Origin: Umezawaea sp042738955
GTDB lineage: Bacteria > Actinomycetota > Actinomycetes > Mycobacteriales > Pseudonocardiaceae
Reading direction: 5' to 3'
Assembly: GCF_042738955.1 (NCBI RefSeq)
Contig: NZ_JBHYHC010000042.1
Coordinates: forward strand, 1 to 64,000
DNA length: 64,000 bases
The notes below the pieces were generated by a model. The model made no database searches. It saw only the letters and a list, made by a program, of their open reading frames with translations, and was not told where the DNA came from. Numbering within the stretch: the first letter of the stretch is position 1; the number at the start of each line of letters is the position of its first letter. A program made the position numbers and the translations under genes. Of the stretch, positions 40,896 through 48,190 are shown one piece after another.

Positions 40896-41909
40896 ATGGA
40901 TCTGCACACCTGGGTGTGGCTCGCCACCGTGGGCGGGTTCGCCGCCGTCGTCGGGTTCGACTTCTGGCTCGTGGCCCGCAACCCCCGTGACCCGTCGTTC
41001 CGCGAGTCCCTGCTGTGGGTGCTCGGGTACGTGTCGCTGGCGGTCGTGTTCGGGCTCGGGGTCACGCTGCTCGCGGGTGGCCGGTACGGCGGGGAGTTCT
41101 TCGCCGGGTGGATCACCGAGTACTCGCTCAGCGTGGACAACCTGTTCGTGTTCGTGCTGATCATGTCCAGGTTCTCGGTGCCGCGGCAGTACCGGCAGAA
41201 GGTGCTGCTCGTCGGCATCGTGATCGCGCTGGCGCTGCGGGCGGTGTTCATCCTGGCGGGGGCGAGCGCGATCGCCCGGTTCGACTGGCTGTTCTACGTC
41301 TTCGGCGCGTTCCTCGTGTTCACCGCGTGGAAGCTGCTGGGCGAGTCGTCCGGGTCTGGTGAGGCCGAGTTCACCGAGAACGCCGCGCTGCGCGTGGTGC
41401 GGCGGGTCGTGCCGACCTCGGAGGGCTACCACGGCGCGGCGGTCACGGCCCGCGTGAACGGGCGGCGGGTCGTGACGCCGATGCTGATCGTGATGATCGC
41501 GGTCGGCACCACGGACCTGCTGTTCGCGGTCGACTCGATCCCGGCGATCTTCGGGCTGACCAAGGAGCCGTACCTCGTGTTCACGGCCAACGCGTTCGCG
41601 CTCATGGGGCTGCGGCAGCTGTTCTTCCTCGTGGGAGGGCTGCTGGACCGGCTCATCTACCTGAGCAAGGGCCTGGCGTTCGTGCTCGCGTTCATCGGCC
41701 TGAAGCTCATCTTCGAGGCCCTGCACCACCACGGGGTGTCGTGGGCCCCGGAGGTGCCGATCGCGGTGTCCCTCGGCGTGATCGTGGCGACCCTGCTGGT
41801 CACCACGATCGCGAGCCTCATCGGCACCCGTCGCCGGGAGGCGGCGGAGCTGAGGGCGGCGGAGGCGGAGTCGGAGTCGGGAGAAGCGGAGTTGCGGAGC
41901 GGCCGATGA
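40896..41909 (+). CDS. TerC-family integral membrane protein
   Basis: ATG 40896 follows GGAAGGACC. The 337-residue protein has about nine spans and the TerC signatures: GGEFFAGWITEYSLSVDNLF with its acidic Glu/Asp pair, GTTDLLFAVDSIPAIFGLT, and FTANAFALMGLRQLFFLVGG. TerC/Alx proteins are linked to manganese export and to tellurite-associated loci. Here it ends the oxalate operon, possibly balancing metal ions such as Mn. The tail is Glu/Ala/Ser-rich (AAELRAAEAESESGEAELRS). It may be an unrelated passenger. Confidence 0.9.
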   Translation: MDLHTWVWLATVGGFAAVVGFDFWLVARNPRDPSFRESLLWVLGYVSLAVVFGLGVTLLAGGRYGGEFFAGWITEYSLSVDNLFVFVLIMSRFSVPRQYRQKVLLVGIVIALALRAVFILAGASAIARFDWLFYVFGAFLVFTAWKLLGESSGSGEAEFTENAALRVVRRVVPTSEGYHGAAVTARVNGRRVVTPMLIVMIAVGTTDLLFAVDSIPAIFGLTKEPYLVFTANAFALMGLRQLFFLVGGLLDRLIYLSKGLAFVLAFIGLKLIFEALHHHGVSWAPEVPIAVSLGVIVATLLVTTIASLIGTRRREAAELRAAEAESESGEAELRSGR

Positions 41910-42851
41910 CGGGCACGGTCGGGTGGCGGAACACCTTCGCCACCCGGCTGTCCCCGCACGAGCCGGTTTCGGGCCTGCCCCGACTGCCTCGAACGCCGTC
42001 AACACCGGCCGCGCCGAGCTCCACGACCTGCCGTGCCCCACCGGCATGCGGGTATCGGTCGCGGATGGTGATCACTTGCCGGCGTCAGTCGCCTGCCGAC
42101 CTTGGGCCGCTCATCGACACCGACCGACCGTTGGCGTAGATCACCCGGCGACATCCACCAGCACCGGCAACTCACCGCGGCACCGCCTCCCAGCCGTGAC
42201 CACCGGTACACAACAGTTCACCACTGGTCCCGGTCGTCCGTCGGCACTGATCGGCGGTTGGCGCGGACCACCTACTGGCATCGGTCACCTGCTGGCACGG
42301 ATCGCTTCCCAGCCCTGACGGCTGGTCGGCATCGGTCGCCTGCTGGTACTGGTTTCCACCAGTATCGATCGGCGGTCGACGTAGATCACTTGTCAGCATC
42401 GGTCATCCGCTGGTACCGGCAACCCGCAGGCACCGATCACCTCCCAGCTTTGACCACCGGGCGATATCGGTTGACCGTTTGTACCAGGTAGTCCGCCAGC
42501 CGATCGACGGTTGGTACGGAGTACCTGCCGACGTCGATCACCTTCCGGCACTGATCACGCGCTGGCACCGATCGCGTGCTGACACTGACCGCCTGTCGGC
42601 ACGACATCCGCTGATACCGGCGTTTGCTGGTGCTGGCACCGGGTGTTTGCTGGTGCTGGTGCTGGTGCTGGTGCTGGTGCTGGTGCTGGTGCTGGTGCTG
42701 GTGCCGGTCGCCGGTTGGCCATTGGTCGCTTGTTTGGCACTGATCGCCTGCCAGCGTTGATCAGCTGCTGGCGTCGGTCAGCTGTCGGCATCCGTCAGCT
42801 GTCGGCACCGGCTGATTGCCGGCTGTTGGCTGTCGAGTGTTGGCGTTGGGG
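41910..42851. repeat. Degenerate repeat tract between terC and the small minus-strand gene (R4)
   Basis: About 940 bases without a credible gene. From about 42100 it is a mosaic of short units of 15-17 bases paired into about 30-33, built on CTGGCACCGATCGC and GATCACCTGCC variants. It ends in a pure hexamer run at 42648. Frames are open on several strands, but none has family character. Confidence 0.65.
42648..42701. repeat. (TGCTGG)9 microsatellite
   Basis: Nine uninterrupted copies of TGCTGG (54 bases), followed by a TGCCGG variant. It is the purest simple repeat in the window and lies inside R4. Confidence 0.92.
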
Positions 42852-43037
42852 TCAGTGCATTGCGGAGCTGCCCTGGTCCTTTGCCGCGGTTTCGCGGAGG
42901 TAGTCCTCGACTCCGGTGACCGACTCGTCCTTGCGGCGCTGTGCTTCCAGCGCGGTGGCCAGTCCTAGTCCGAGCACGCGGCCGTCCGCGGAGAACCCGC
43001 GTGGGCGGTTCAGCGCCTCGGTGAACCAGTTCGCCAT
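42852..43037 (-). CDS. Small protein (61 residues) upstream-linked to the GntR regulon
   Basis: ATG 43037 has a strong AAGGAG seven bases upstream, and GTG 43052 is less likely. The product starts MANWFTEALNRPRGFSADGR, continues with a helix (VLGLGLATALEAQRRKDES) and ends in a polar tail (VEDYLRETAAKDQGSSAMH). It is soluble and acidic to neutral. I do not recognise it. Operator-like site g lies about 140 bases upstream, so it may be induced with the oxalate genes. It could be a small accessory subunit. Confidence 0.7.
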   Translation of the reverse strand: MANWFTEALNRPRGFSADGRVLGLGLATALEAQRRKDESVTGVEDYLRETAAKDQGSSAMH

Positions 43038-43175
43038 GACCTTCTCCTTCACTTGTCACGTCCACAGTGGACGGTGGCTTTCGGGTGCGCCTCCTCCCGT
43101 CGACGATGCCCCGTCGGGGCCGTGCGTGCCGGGTGAGGCGTTCGGGTCGACACTGACCCCGCCTGATGGATTCAG

Positions 43176-43194
43176 AATACAGGCTTTCGTATGC
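43176..43194. promoter_or_regulatory. Probable GntR operator upstream of the small protein (site g)
   Basis: AATACAGGCTTTCGTATGC: ATAC and GTAT half-sites separated by 8 bases, matching the layout of site h in front of the regulator gene. Confidence 0.55.
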
Positions 43195-43260
43195 AATGTG
43201 GGTGGTAGTGGTGGCCATCACCGCCCTCGCGAGGAGGTGGTGATGGCACCGGTGGTGGGA

Positions 43261-43995
43261 TCAGGCGCGGTCGCCCCGCGGCCGGTCGTGGTAGGCCTGC
43301 CGGGTGCGGTCGGTGTGCTGGGACATGATCGAACCCGCGAGGTCGGCGTTGTTCGCGGAGATGGCCTGGATCAGGTTGGCGTGCTCGACCCACGAGTCCG
43401 CTCCGCGCCTGCCCGCGATCGGCGTGTAGTACCACCGCACGCGGCGGTCGACCATGCCGATCATCTCGGCGAGCACGGTGTTGCCGGACAGCTTGGTGAT
43501 GAAGGCGTGCAGCTCGGCGTTCGCGGCCACCACGCCCTCGACGTCGTCGTCCTCCACCGCGGCCTGGCCCCTGCCCTGGAGTTCCCACAGGTGGTCGACG
43601 TCGGCTTCGGTGGCGCGCTCCGCCGCGAGGCGGGCGGAGTGCGTTTCGAGGACGGCGCGGACGCTGAGCAGCTGGTCCGCCTCCTCCTCGGTCGGCAGGT
43701 GCACGAACGCGCCCTGCGCGGGCTTGAGGTCGACCCAGCCCTCGGTCTGCAAGCGCTGGAGGGCCTCGCGCACCGGCTGCCTGCTGACCCCGAGGTACTC
43801 GGCCAGCTCGACCTCGACCAGGTGCTGGCCGGGCTTCAGGGTGCGGTTCACGATCAGCTCGATCAGGGCTTCGTACACGGCCTGGCGGAGCGGCGCGGGC
43901 CGCTCCACGCGCTTGGCCGCCGCGCCGCTCAGCGCGGCGCGCGAACCGCGGCGTCCGGTGGTCACGTCGCCGGGGAACGGTGTCGGCTGGTTCAT
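43261..43995 (-). CDS. GntR-family (FadR/FCD) transcriptional regulator
   Basis: ATG 43995 follows GAGGAGGTG. The 244-residue protein has an N-terminal winged helix (LRQAVYEALIELIVNRTLKP, ELAEYLGVSRQPVREALQRL) and a C-terminal FCD domain. The metal/ligand positions are visible in NAELHAFITKLSG, EHANLIQAI and SQHTDRTR. FCD regulators usually sense organic acids and bind short palindromes with GTAT/ATAC halves. The operator-like site h lies 35 bases before its start, so it probably controls itself. Sites with related sequence precede the transporter, ThDP, reductase and formate dehydrogenase genes. It is the obvious candidate for the oxalate/formate regulon. Confidence 0.92.
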   Translation of the reverse strand: MNQPTPFPGDVTTGRRGSRAALSGAAAKRVERPAPLRQAVYEALIELIVNRTLKPGQHLVEVELAEYLGVSRQPVREALQRLQTEGWVDLKPAQGAFVHLPTEEEADQLLSVRAVLETHSARLAAERATEADVDHLWELQGRGQAAVEDDDVEGVVAANAELHAFITKLSGNTVLAEMIGMVDRRVRWYYTPIAGRRGADSWVEHANLIQAISANNADLAGSIMSQHTDRTRQAYHDRPRGDRA

Positions 43996-44029
43996 GGCCA
44001 CCTCCTCGCTCGTTGGGTGAATGGTTTCA

Positions 44030-44052
44030 GCATACAGGTTGTTGTATGCAAA
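44030..44052. promoter_or_regulatory. Probable autoregulatory operator of the GntR gene (site h)
   Basis: GCATACA GGTTGT TGTATGC is a perfect 7-base inverted repeat with a 6-base spacer, followed by AAA. It lies just upstream of the regulator start on the minus strand. Confidence 0.68.
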
Positions 44053-44180
44053 GTTCAGAGTGCGGTACGTCACGTTGCTGGCGTGACGGGCCAATTGTCG
44101 CCGATGTCGGACTCTGTGTAATCACCCGATCGCGTTTCGTGTGCGAATCCTCCCCTCTATCGCCGTTCGCGCAAATCGGT

Positions 44181-44193
44181 ATACTGTATGCAA
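44181..44193. promoter_or_regulatory. Probable GntR operator before the reductase (site i)
   Basis: ATACTGTATGCAA, preceded by GT so that GTATAC-T-GTATGC forms a near palindrome. It ends 27 bases before the reductase ATG. Confidence 0.66.
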
Positions 44194-44220
44194 TCACTCG
44201 GATACGAGACGAGGCAGGAC

Positions 44221-45210
44221 ATGAGAGTCGCCGTTCTCGGAGCAGGAGCGATCGGCGCCTATGTGGGCGCAGCCCTGCATCGCGCTGGAGTAGAGGTCCA
44301 CCTGGTCGCGCGGGGTCCGCACCTCGCCGCGTTGCGGGCGCACGGCGTGCGCGTCCTCAGCCCGCGGGGGGACTTCACCGAACACCCGCACGCCACCGAC
44401 GATCCCGCGCTCATCGGCGAGGTCGACTACGTCTTCCTCGGCCTGAAGGCGCACACCTACGCGTCGGCGGGGCCGTTGCTCAAACCGTTGCTGGGCAAGG
44501 ACACCGCCGTGATCGCCGCGCAGAACGGCATCCCGTGGTGGTACTTCCACGGCCTCGCCGGGCACCCGCTGGAGAACCACCGCATCGAGGCCGTCGACCC
44601 CGGCGGCTCCGTCAGCGCGGTCCTCGAGACGAGCCGTGCGATCGGCTGCGTCGTGTACTGCTCGACCGAGATCGAGGAGCCCGGCGTCATCCGCCACCTG
44701 GAGGGCACCCGGTTCTCCATCGGCGAACCGGCGGGCGGAGTCTCGGAACGGTGCGAGGCCCTCAGCCGCGCCATGATCGCGGGCGGCCTGAAGTGCCCCG
44801 TCGAGCCGAACCTGCGCGACGACATCTGGATCAAGCTCATGGGCAACGTCGCCTTCAACCCCCTGAGCGCCCTCACGAGAGCCACCATGGCCGAGATCTG
44901 CGCCCACGACGACACGAGGGAGTTGGTCGCCACGATGATGGCCGAAACCATGGCCATCGCCCGAGCGGCGGGCAGCAGCCCCGAGATGTCCATCGAGAAG
45001 CGCATCGACGGAGCCCGCCGAGTCGGCCACCACAAGACCTCGATGCTCCAAGACCTGGAAGCGGGCAAGACCTTGGAGATCGACGCCATCATCGGCGCGG
45101 TGGTGGAGATAGCCGACCTGACCCGAATCCCCGCGCCAGCGCTGCGCAACGTCTACGCCGCCATCGACCTCCTCAACCGCACCAACGCCGCCGTAGTCCC
45201 CACTGCCTGA
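44221..45210 (+). CDS. Ketopantoate-reductase-family protein, candidate oxalyl-CoA reductase (PanE2-like)
   Basis: ATG 44221 follows GAGGCAGG. The 329-residue protein has the Rossmann motif AVLGAGAIGAYVGAAL and family features AAQNGIPWWYFHGLAG, DDIWIKLMGNVAFNPLSALT (catalytic Lys) and GKTLEIDAIIGAVVEIADLT (Glu). By family name it would reduce 2-dehydropantoate for CoA synthesis. In Methylobacterium extorquens a paralogue, PanE2, is an oxalyl-CoA reductase making glyoxylate from oxalate. The gene here stands directly behind operator-like site i inside an oxalate cluster, so that role is more likely than pantothenate synthesis. Substrate assignment is from context. Confidence 0.8.
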   Translation: MRVAVLGAGAIGAYVGAALHRAGVEVHLVARGPHLAALRAHGVRVLSPRGDFTEHPHATDDPALIGEVDYVFLGLKAHTYASAGPLLKPLLGKDTAVIAAQNGIPWWYFHGLAGHPLENHRIEAVDPGGSVSAVLETSRAIGCVVYCSTEIEEPGVIRHLEGTRFSIGEPAGGVSERCEALSRAMIAGGLKCPVEPNLRDDIWIKLMGNVAFNPLSALTRATMAEICAHDDTRELVATMMAETMAIARAAGSSPEMSIEKRIDGARRVGHHKTSMLQDLEAGKTLEIDAIIGAVVEIADLTRIPAPALRNVYAAIDLLNRTNAAVVPTA

Positions 45211-46160
45211 CCCCGACCCTCGCGCCGGCAACCCGCGATGCCGGCGCGGGGGCCGGTCCGCTCGACCGCGAGAAGGAGATGGAGGGGGCGGGCTGGTGTT
45301 GGCCGCCGGGCGGTGTCGGGGCGAAGGCTTGTTCTGCTCCAGGGCGAGAGCGGCCGCGGGGTTGGCGGGGTTCCTGTCTGCCGCCGAGTGGAGTCGGGTG
45401 GGTGTTGGTCTGCTCGATCGGGTGAAGGCAACTGCTTGTTGCGGCGCTGGTCATTGAGGCGAGATGGCGGGGGCTTGGTCGCATGAAGGCGGTTGTCGGG
45501 TTGGCGAAGGTTCGCGCTGACCGTGAAGCACTGCCGGGGCGTGGCTGGTCTTGGAGCGTGGGAGACGGTCGTCGGGTTGGCGGGGTTCGCGCCGACCGTG
45601 GGGCGGCGTTGGGGTGTGGCTGGTCTTGGGTCGGGGGATGGGTTCGCGTTGACGGCGATGTGGTGCCGGGGCGCGGCTGGTCACCTCGGTCGCATGGAGG
45701 CGGTCGTTGAGTTGGCAGGGGTCGCGCTGACTGCGGGGCGGTGCCGGGGTGTGGCTGGTCTTTGGGGTCGTGGCTGGCGGTGGTCGGGTGGCGGGGTTCG
45801 GGCTGACCGCGGGGTGATGACGGGGCGCGGCTTGGTCTGCTTGATCGGGTGAAGTGTCCGCGCGGTTGGTCGGGTGCGCGCTGGCTGCGGGGGTGCTGGA
45901 ACTGGGGTCGGTCTGCTTCGTCGCGCGAGGGTGGTCGCCGGGGTGGCAAGGGTCGTGTGATCGCTGGTCACCTGGAGTGCGGGCTGGTCTGAAGGCGGTT
46001 GTCGGCTTCTTGTTGGGCGGTGTCGGGGCGGGATGTGGGCTGCCCGATTGCGTGAAGGTGGCTGTTCGGTCGGTTCGCTCGATGGGGTGAAGGTGGCCGG
46101 GTTCGTGCTGGCCGCCGGGGGCGGGGTCTTTCGCTGGGTTGGGGTCTTCCCTTCGTGGTG
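45211..46160. repeat. Degenerate repeat tract before the formate dehydrogenase genes (R5)
   Basis: About 950 bases without a credible gene. GGCTGGTC recurs at 45543, 45618, 45675 and 45753 (steps of 57-78), within longer units containing GGTTGGCGGGGTTCGCG and GGGGCGGTGCCGGGGTGTGG. Read on the minus strand it resembles the other arrays and starts about 80 bases downstream of site j. Confidence 0.65.
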
Positions 46161-46178
46161 GTGGTCACATAACGTATG

Positions 46179-46191
46179 TTGCATACAGTCG
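46179..46191. promoter_or_regulatory. Probable GntR operator before the formate dehydrogenase (site j)
   Basis: TTGCATACAGTCG, overlapping the palindrome GTATG-TTG-CATAC at 46174-46186. It lies 30 bases before the FDH ATG. Confidence 0.62.
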
Positions 46192-46221
46192 ACTATTAGT
46201 GCCGTGCGCGGGAGGTCTGCG

Positions 46222-48177
46222 ATGAAGCGCAGGAAGAGCGAGCCGTACGTGCGGCTGGTGGAGCCGTTGGTGCGGGAGCACGGGGTGTTGAGGCCTGCCA
46301 GTTGGGACGAGGCGTTGGGGCGGGCGGCTGAGGGGTTTCGGCGGAACGTGGCTGCCAAGGGGCCTGATGCGTTCGGGATGTTCTCGTGTGCGCGGGCCAC
46401 CAACGAGATGAACTACGTGGCCCAGAAGTTCACCCGTGCGGTGATCGGCACCAACAACGTGGACTCCTGCAACCGCACCTGTCACGCGCCGAGCGTCGCC
46501 GGCCTGGCCCGTGTGTTCGACAGCGGTGGTGGCACGTCGTCCTACCGGGAGATCGAGGACGCCGACGTGATCGTGCTGTGGGGCTCGAACGCGCGGGAAG
46601 CGCACCCGATCTTCTTCCAACACGTCCTCAAAGCCGTGCACAAGGGCGCGAAGCTGTTCGTGGTCGACCCCCGCCGCACCAGCACCGCCAAGTGGGGCCA
46701 CCGGTGGCTCCAACTGCACGTGGGCACGGACATCCCGCTGGCCCACGCCATCGCTCGCGAGATCATCCACTCCAACCTCGCCAACGCCGCGTTCATCGAG
46801 CGCGCCACCGAGGGGTTCGCCGAGTTCAAGGCGTCCGTCGAGCCGTGGACGCTGGAGGTCGCCGAGGAGGTGACCGGCGTCCCGCGGGAGCTGATCCGCG
46901 AACTCGCCCACGCCTACGCCCGCGCCGACCGCGGCCAGATGTCGTGGACGCTCGGTATCACCGAGCACCACAACGGCACGAACAACGTCCTCTCCCTGAT
47001 CAACCTCGCCCTGCTCTGCGGGCACGTCGGCCGCTACGGCGCGGGCCTGAACCCGTTGCGCGGGCAGAACAACGTGCAGGGCGGCGGCGACATGGGCGCG
47101 ATCCCGGACCGGCTGCCGGGGTTCCAGGACGTCCTGAGCCCCGAGGTCCGCGCGAAGTACGACGCGCTGTGGGGCTCGCACATCCCGCCGTACAAGGGGC
47201 AGAACCTCACGCAGATGCTGGAGGCGATGGAGCGCGGGGACATGACCTGCGTCTACATCATCGGCGAGAACCCGGTGCAGTCCGAGGCCGACTCCGAGCA
47301 CACCCGCAAACGCCTGTCGAACCTCGACCACGTGGTGGTGCAGGACATCTTCCTCACCAAGACCGCGCAGCTCGCCGACGTCGTGCTGCCCGCGTCCGCC
47401 GCCTGGTGCGAGACCGACGGCACGTTCACCAACAGCGAGCGCCGCGTCCAACGCGTGCGCAAAGCGTTGCAGGCGCCCGAGGGCGCGCGGGACGACATCG
47501 CGATCCTCTGCGACCTCGCCCGCAGGCTCGGCCACGACGAGTGGGACTACTCCAGCGCCGAACAGGTGTGGGACGAACTCCGGCAGCTGTCGCCGATGCA
47601 CACGGGCATGACCTACCAGCGGCTCGCCGACCTCGGCGGCATCCAGTGGCCCTGCTACAGCGAGGACACCCTGGAGCCGAGCTTCCTGCACGGCCGCCTG
47701 TGGGAGGACGACCCGGCCAAGCGCGGCAGGCCCGCGCCGTTCTCGGTGCTGGACCACAGCCCGCCGGTCGACCTCCTCACCACCGAGTTCCCGTTGCGCC
47801 TCACCACGGGCAGGCGGTTGGACTCCTACAACACCGGCGTCCAGTCCGGCGGTTTCGAGTCGCCGCTGCGGCGCGGCGAGACCCTGGACCTGTGCCAGGC
47901 CGACGCCGAACTGCTCGGCGTCCGCGAGGACGAGCTGGTGCAGATCTCCTCACGGCGGGGCGCGATCGTCGCGCCGGTGCGGATCGACGACGGGCTCAAG
48001 CCGGGGCTGGCGTTCATGACGTTCCACTTCCCGGACGAGATCGACGTCAACGTGATCACCATCGAGGCGACCTGCCCCATCGCGGGCACCGCCGAGTACA
48101 AGGCGTCCGCGATCCGGGTCGACAAGCTGCCGCCGGGGTTCACCGAGGACGACCGGTTCACCGTCGTGCCCGTCTGA
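46222..48177 (+). CDS. Formate dehydrogenase, catalytic molybdopterin chain lacking its Fe-S N-terminus
   Basis: ATG 46222 follows GGAGGT. The 651-residue protein covers domains II-IV of a DMSO-reductase-family enzyme: the active-site Cys87-His88 in SCNRTCHAPSVAGL (the Mo ligand; Cys, not selenocysteine), pterin-binding segments (VIVLWGSNAREAHPIF, LKPGLAFMTFHFP), and RLTTGRRLDSYNTG near the C-terminal domain. It would oxidise formate to CO2. The usual N-terminal [4Fe-4S] domain is missing: the protein begins at the point where domain II normally starts (RPASWDEALGRAAEG). That domain is encoded by the third gene of the operon. It is a soluble NAD-linked complex with the next two genes. Confidence 0.88.
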   Translation: MKRRKSEPYVRLVEPLVREHGVLRPASWDEALGRAAEGFRRNVAAKGPDAFGMFSCARATNEMNYVAQKFTRAVIGTNNVDSCNRTCHAPSVAGLARVFDSGGGTSSYREIEDADVIVLWGSNAREAHPIFFQHVLKAVHKGAKLFVVDPRRTSTAKWGHRWLQLHVGTDIPLAHAIAREIIHSNLANAAFIERATEGFAEFKASVEPWTLEVAEEVTGVPRELIRELAHAYARADRGQMSWTLGITEHHNGTNNVLSLINLALLCGHVGRYGAGLNPLRGQNNVQGGGDMGAIPDRLPGFQDVLSPEVRAKYDALWGSHIPPYKGQNLTQMLEAMERGDMTCVYIIGENPVQSEADSEHTRKRLSNLDHVVVQDIFLTKTAQLADVVLPASAAWCETDGTFTNSERRVQRVRKALQAPEGARDDIAILCDLARRLGHDEWDYSSAEQVWDELRQLSPMHTGMTYQRLADLGGIQWPCYSEDTLEPSFLHGRLWEDDPAKRGRPAPFSVLDHSPPVDLLTTEFPLRLTTGRRLDSYNTGVQSGGFESPLRRGETLDLCQADAELLGVREDELVQISSRRGAIVAPVRIDDGLKPGLAFMTFHFPDEIDVNVITIEATCPIAGTAEYKASAIRVDKLPPGFTEDDRFTVVPV

Positions 48178-48190
48178 AGGGGGAGTCACC

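Noticed and set aside
45173..46403. Pro/Arg-rich minus-strand proteins across R5
   Set aside because: Repeating peptides arise from repeat DNA; frames overlap each other and lack starts with ribosome sites.
46222..48177. Selenocysteine formate dehydrogenase
   Set aside because: The active-site position reads Cys (TCHAPS), and there is no in-frame TGA at that position.
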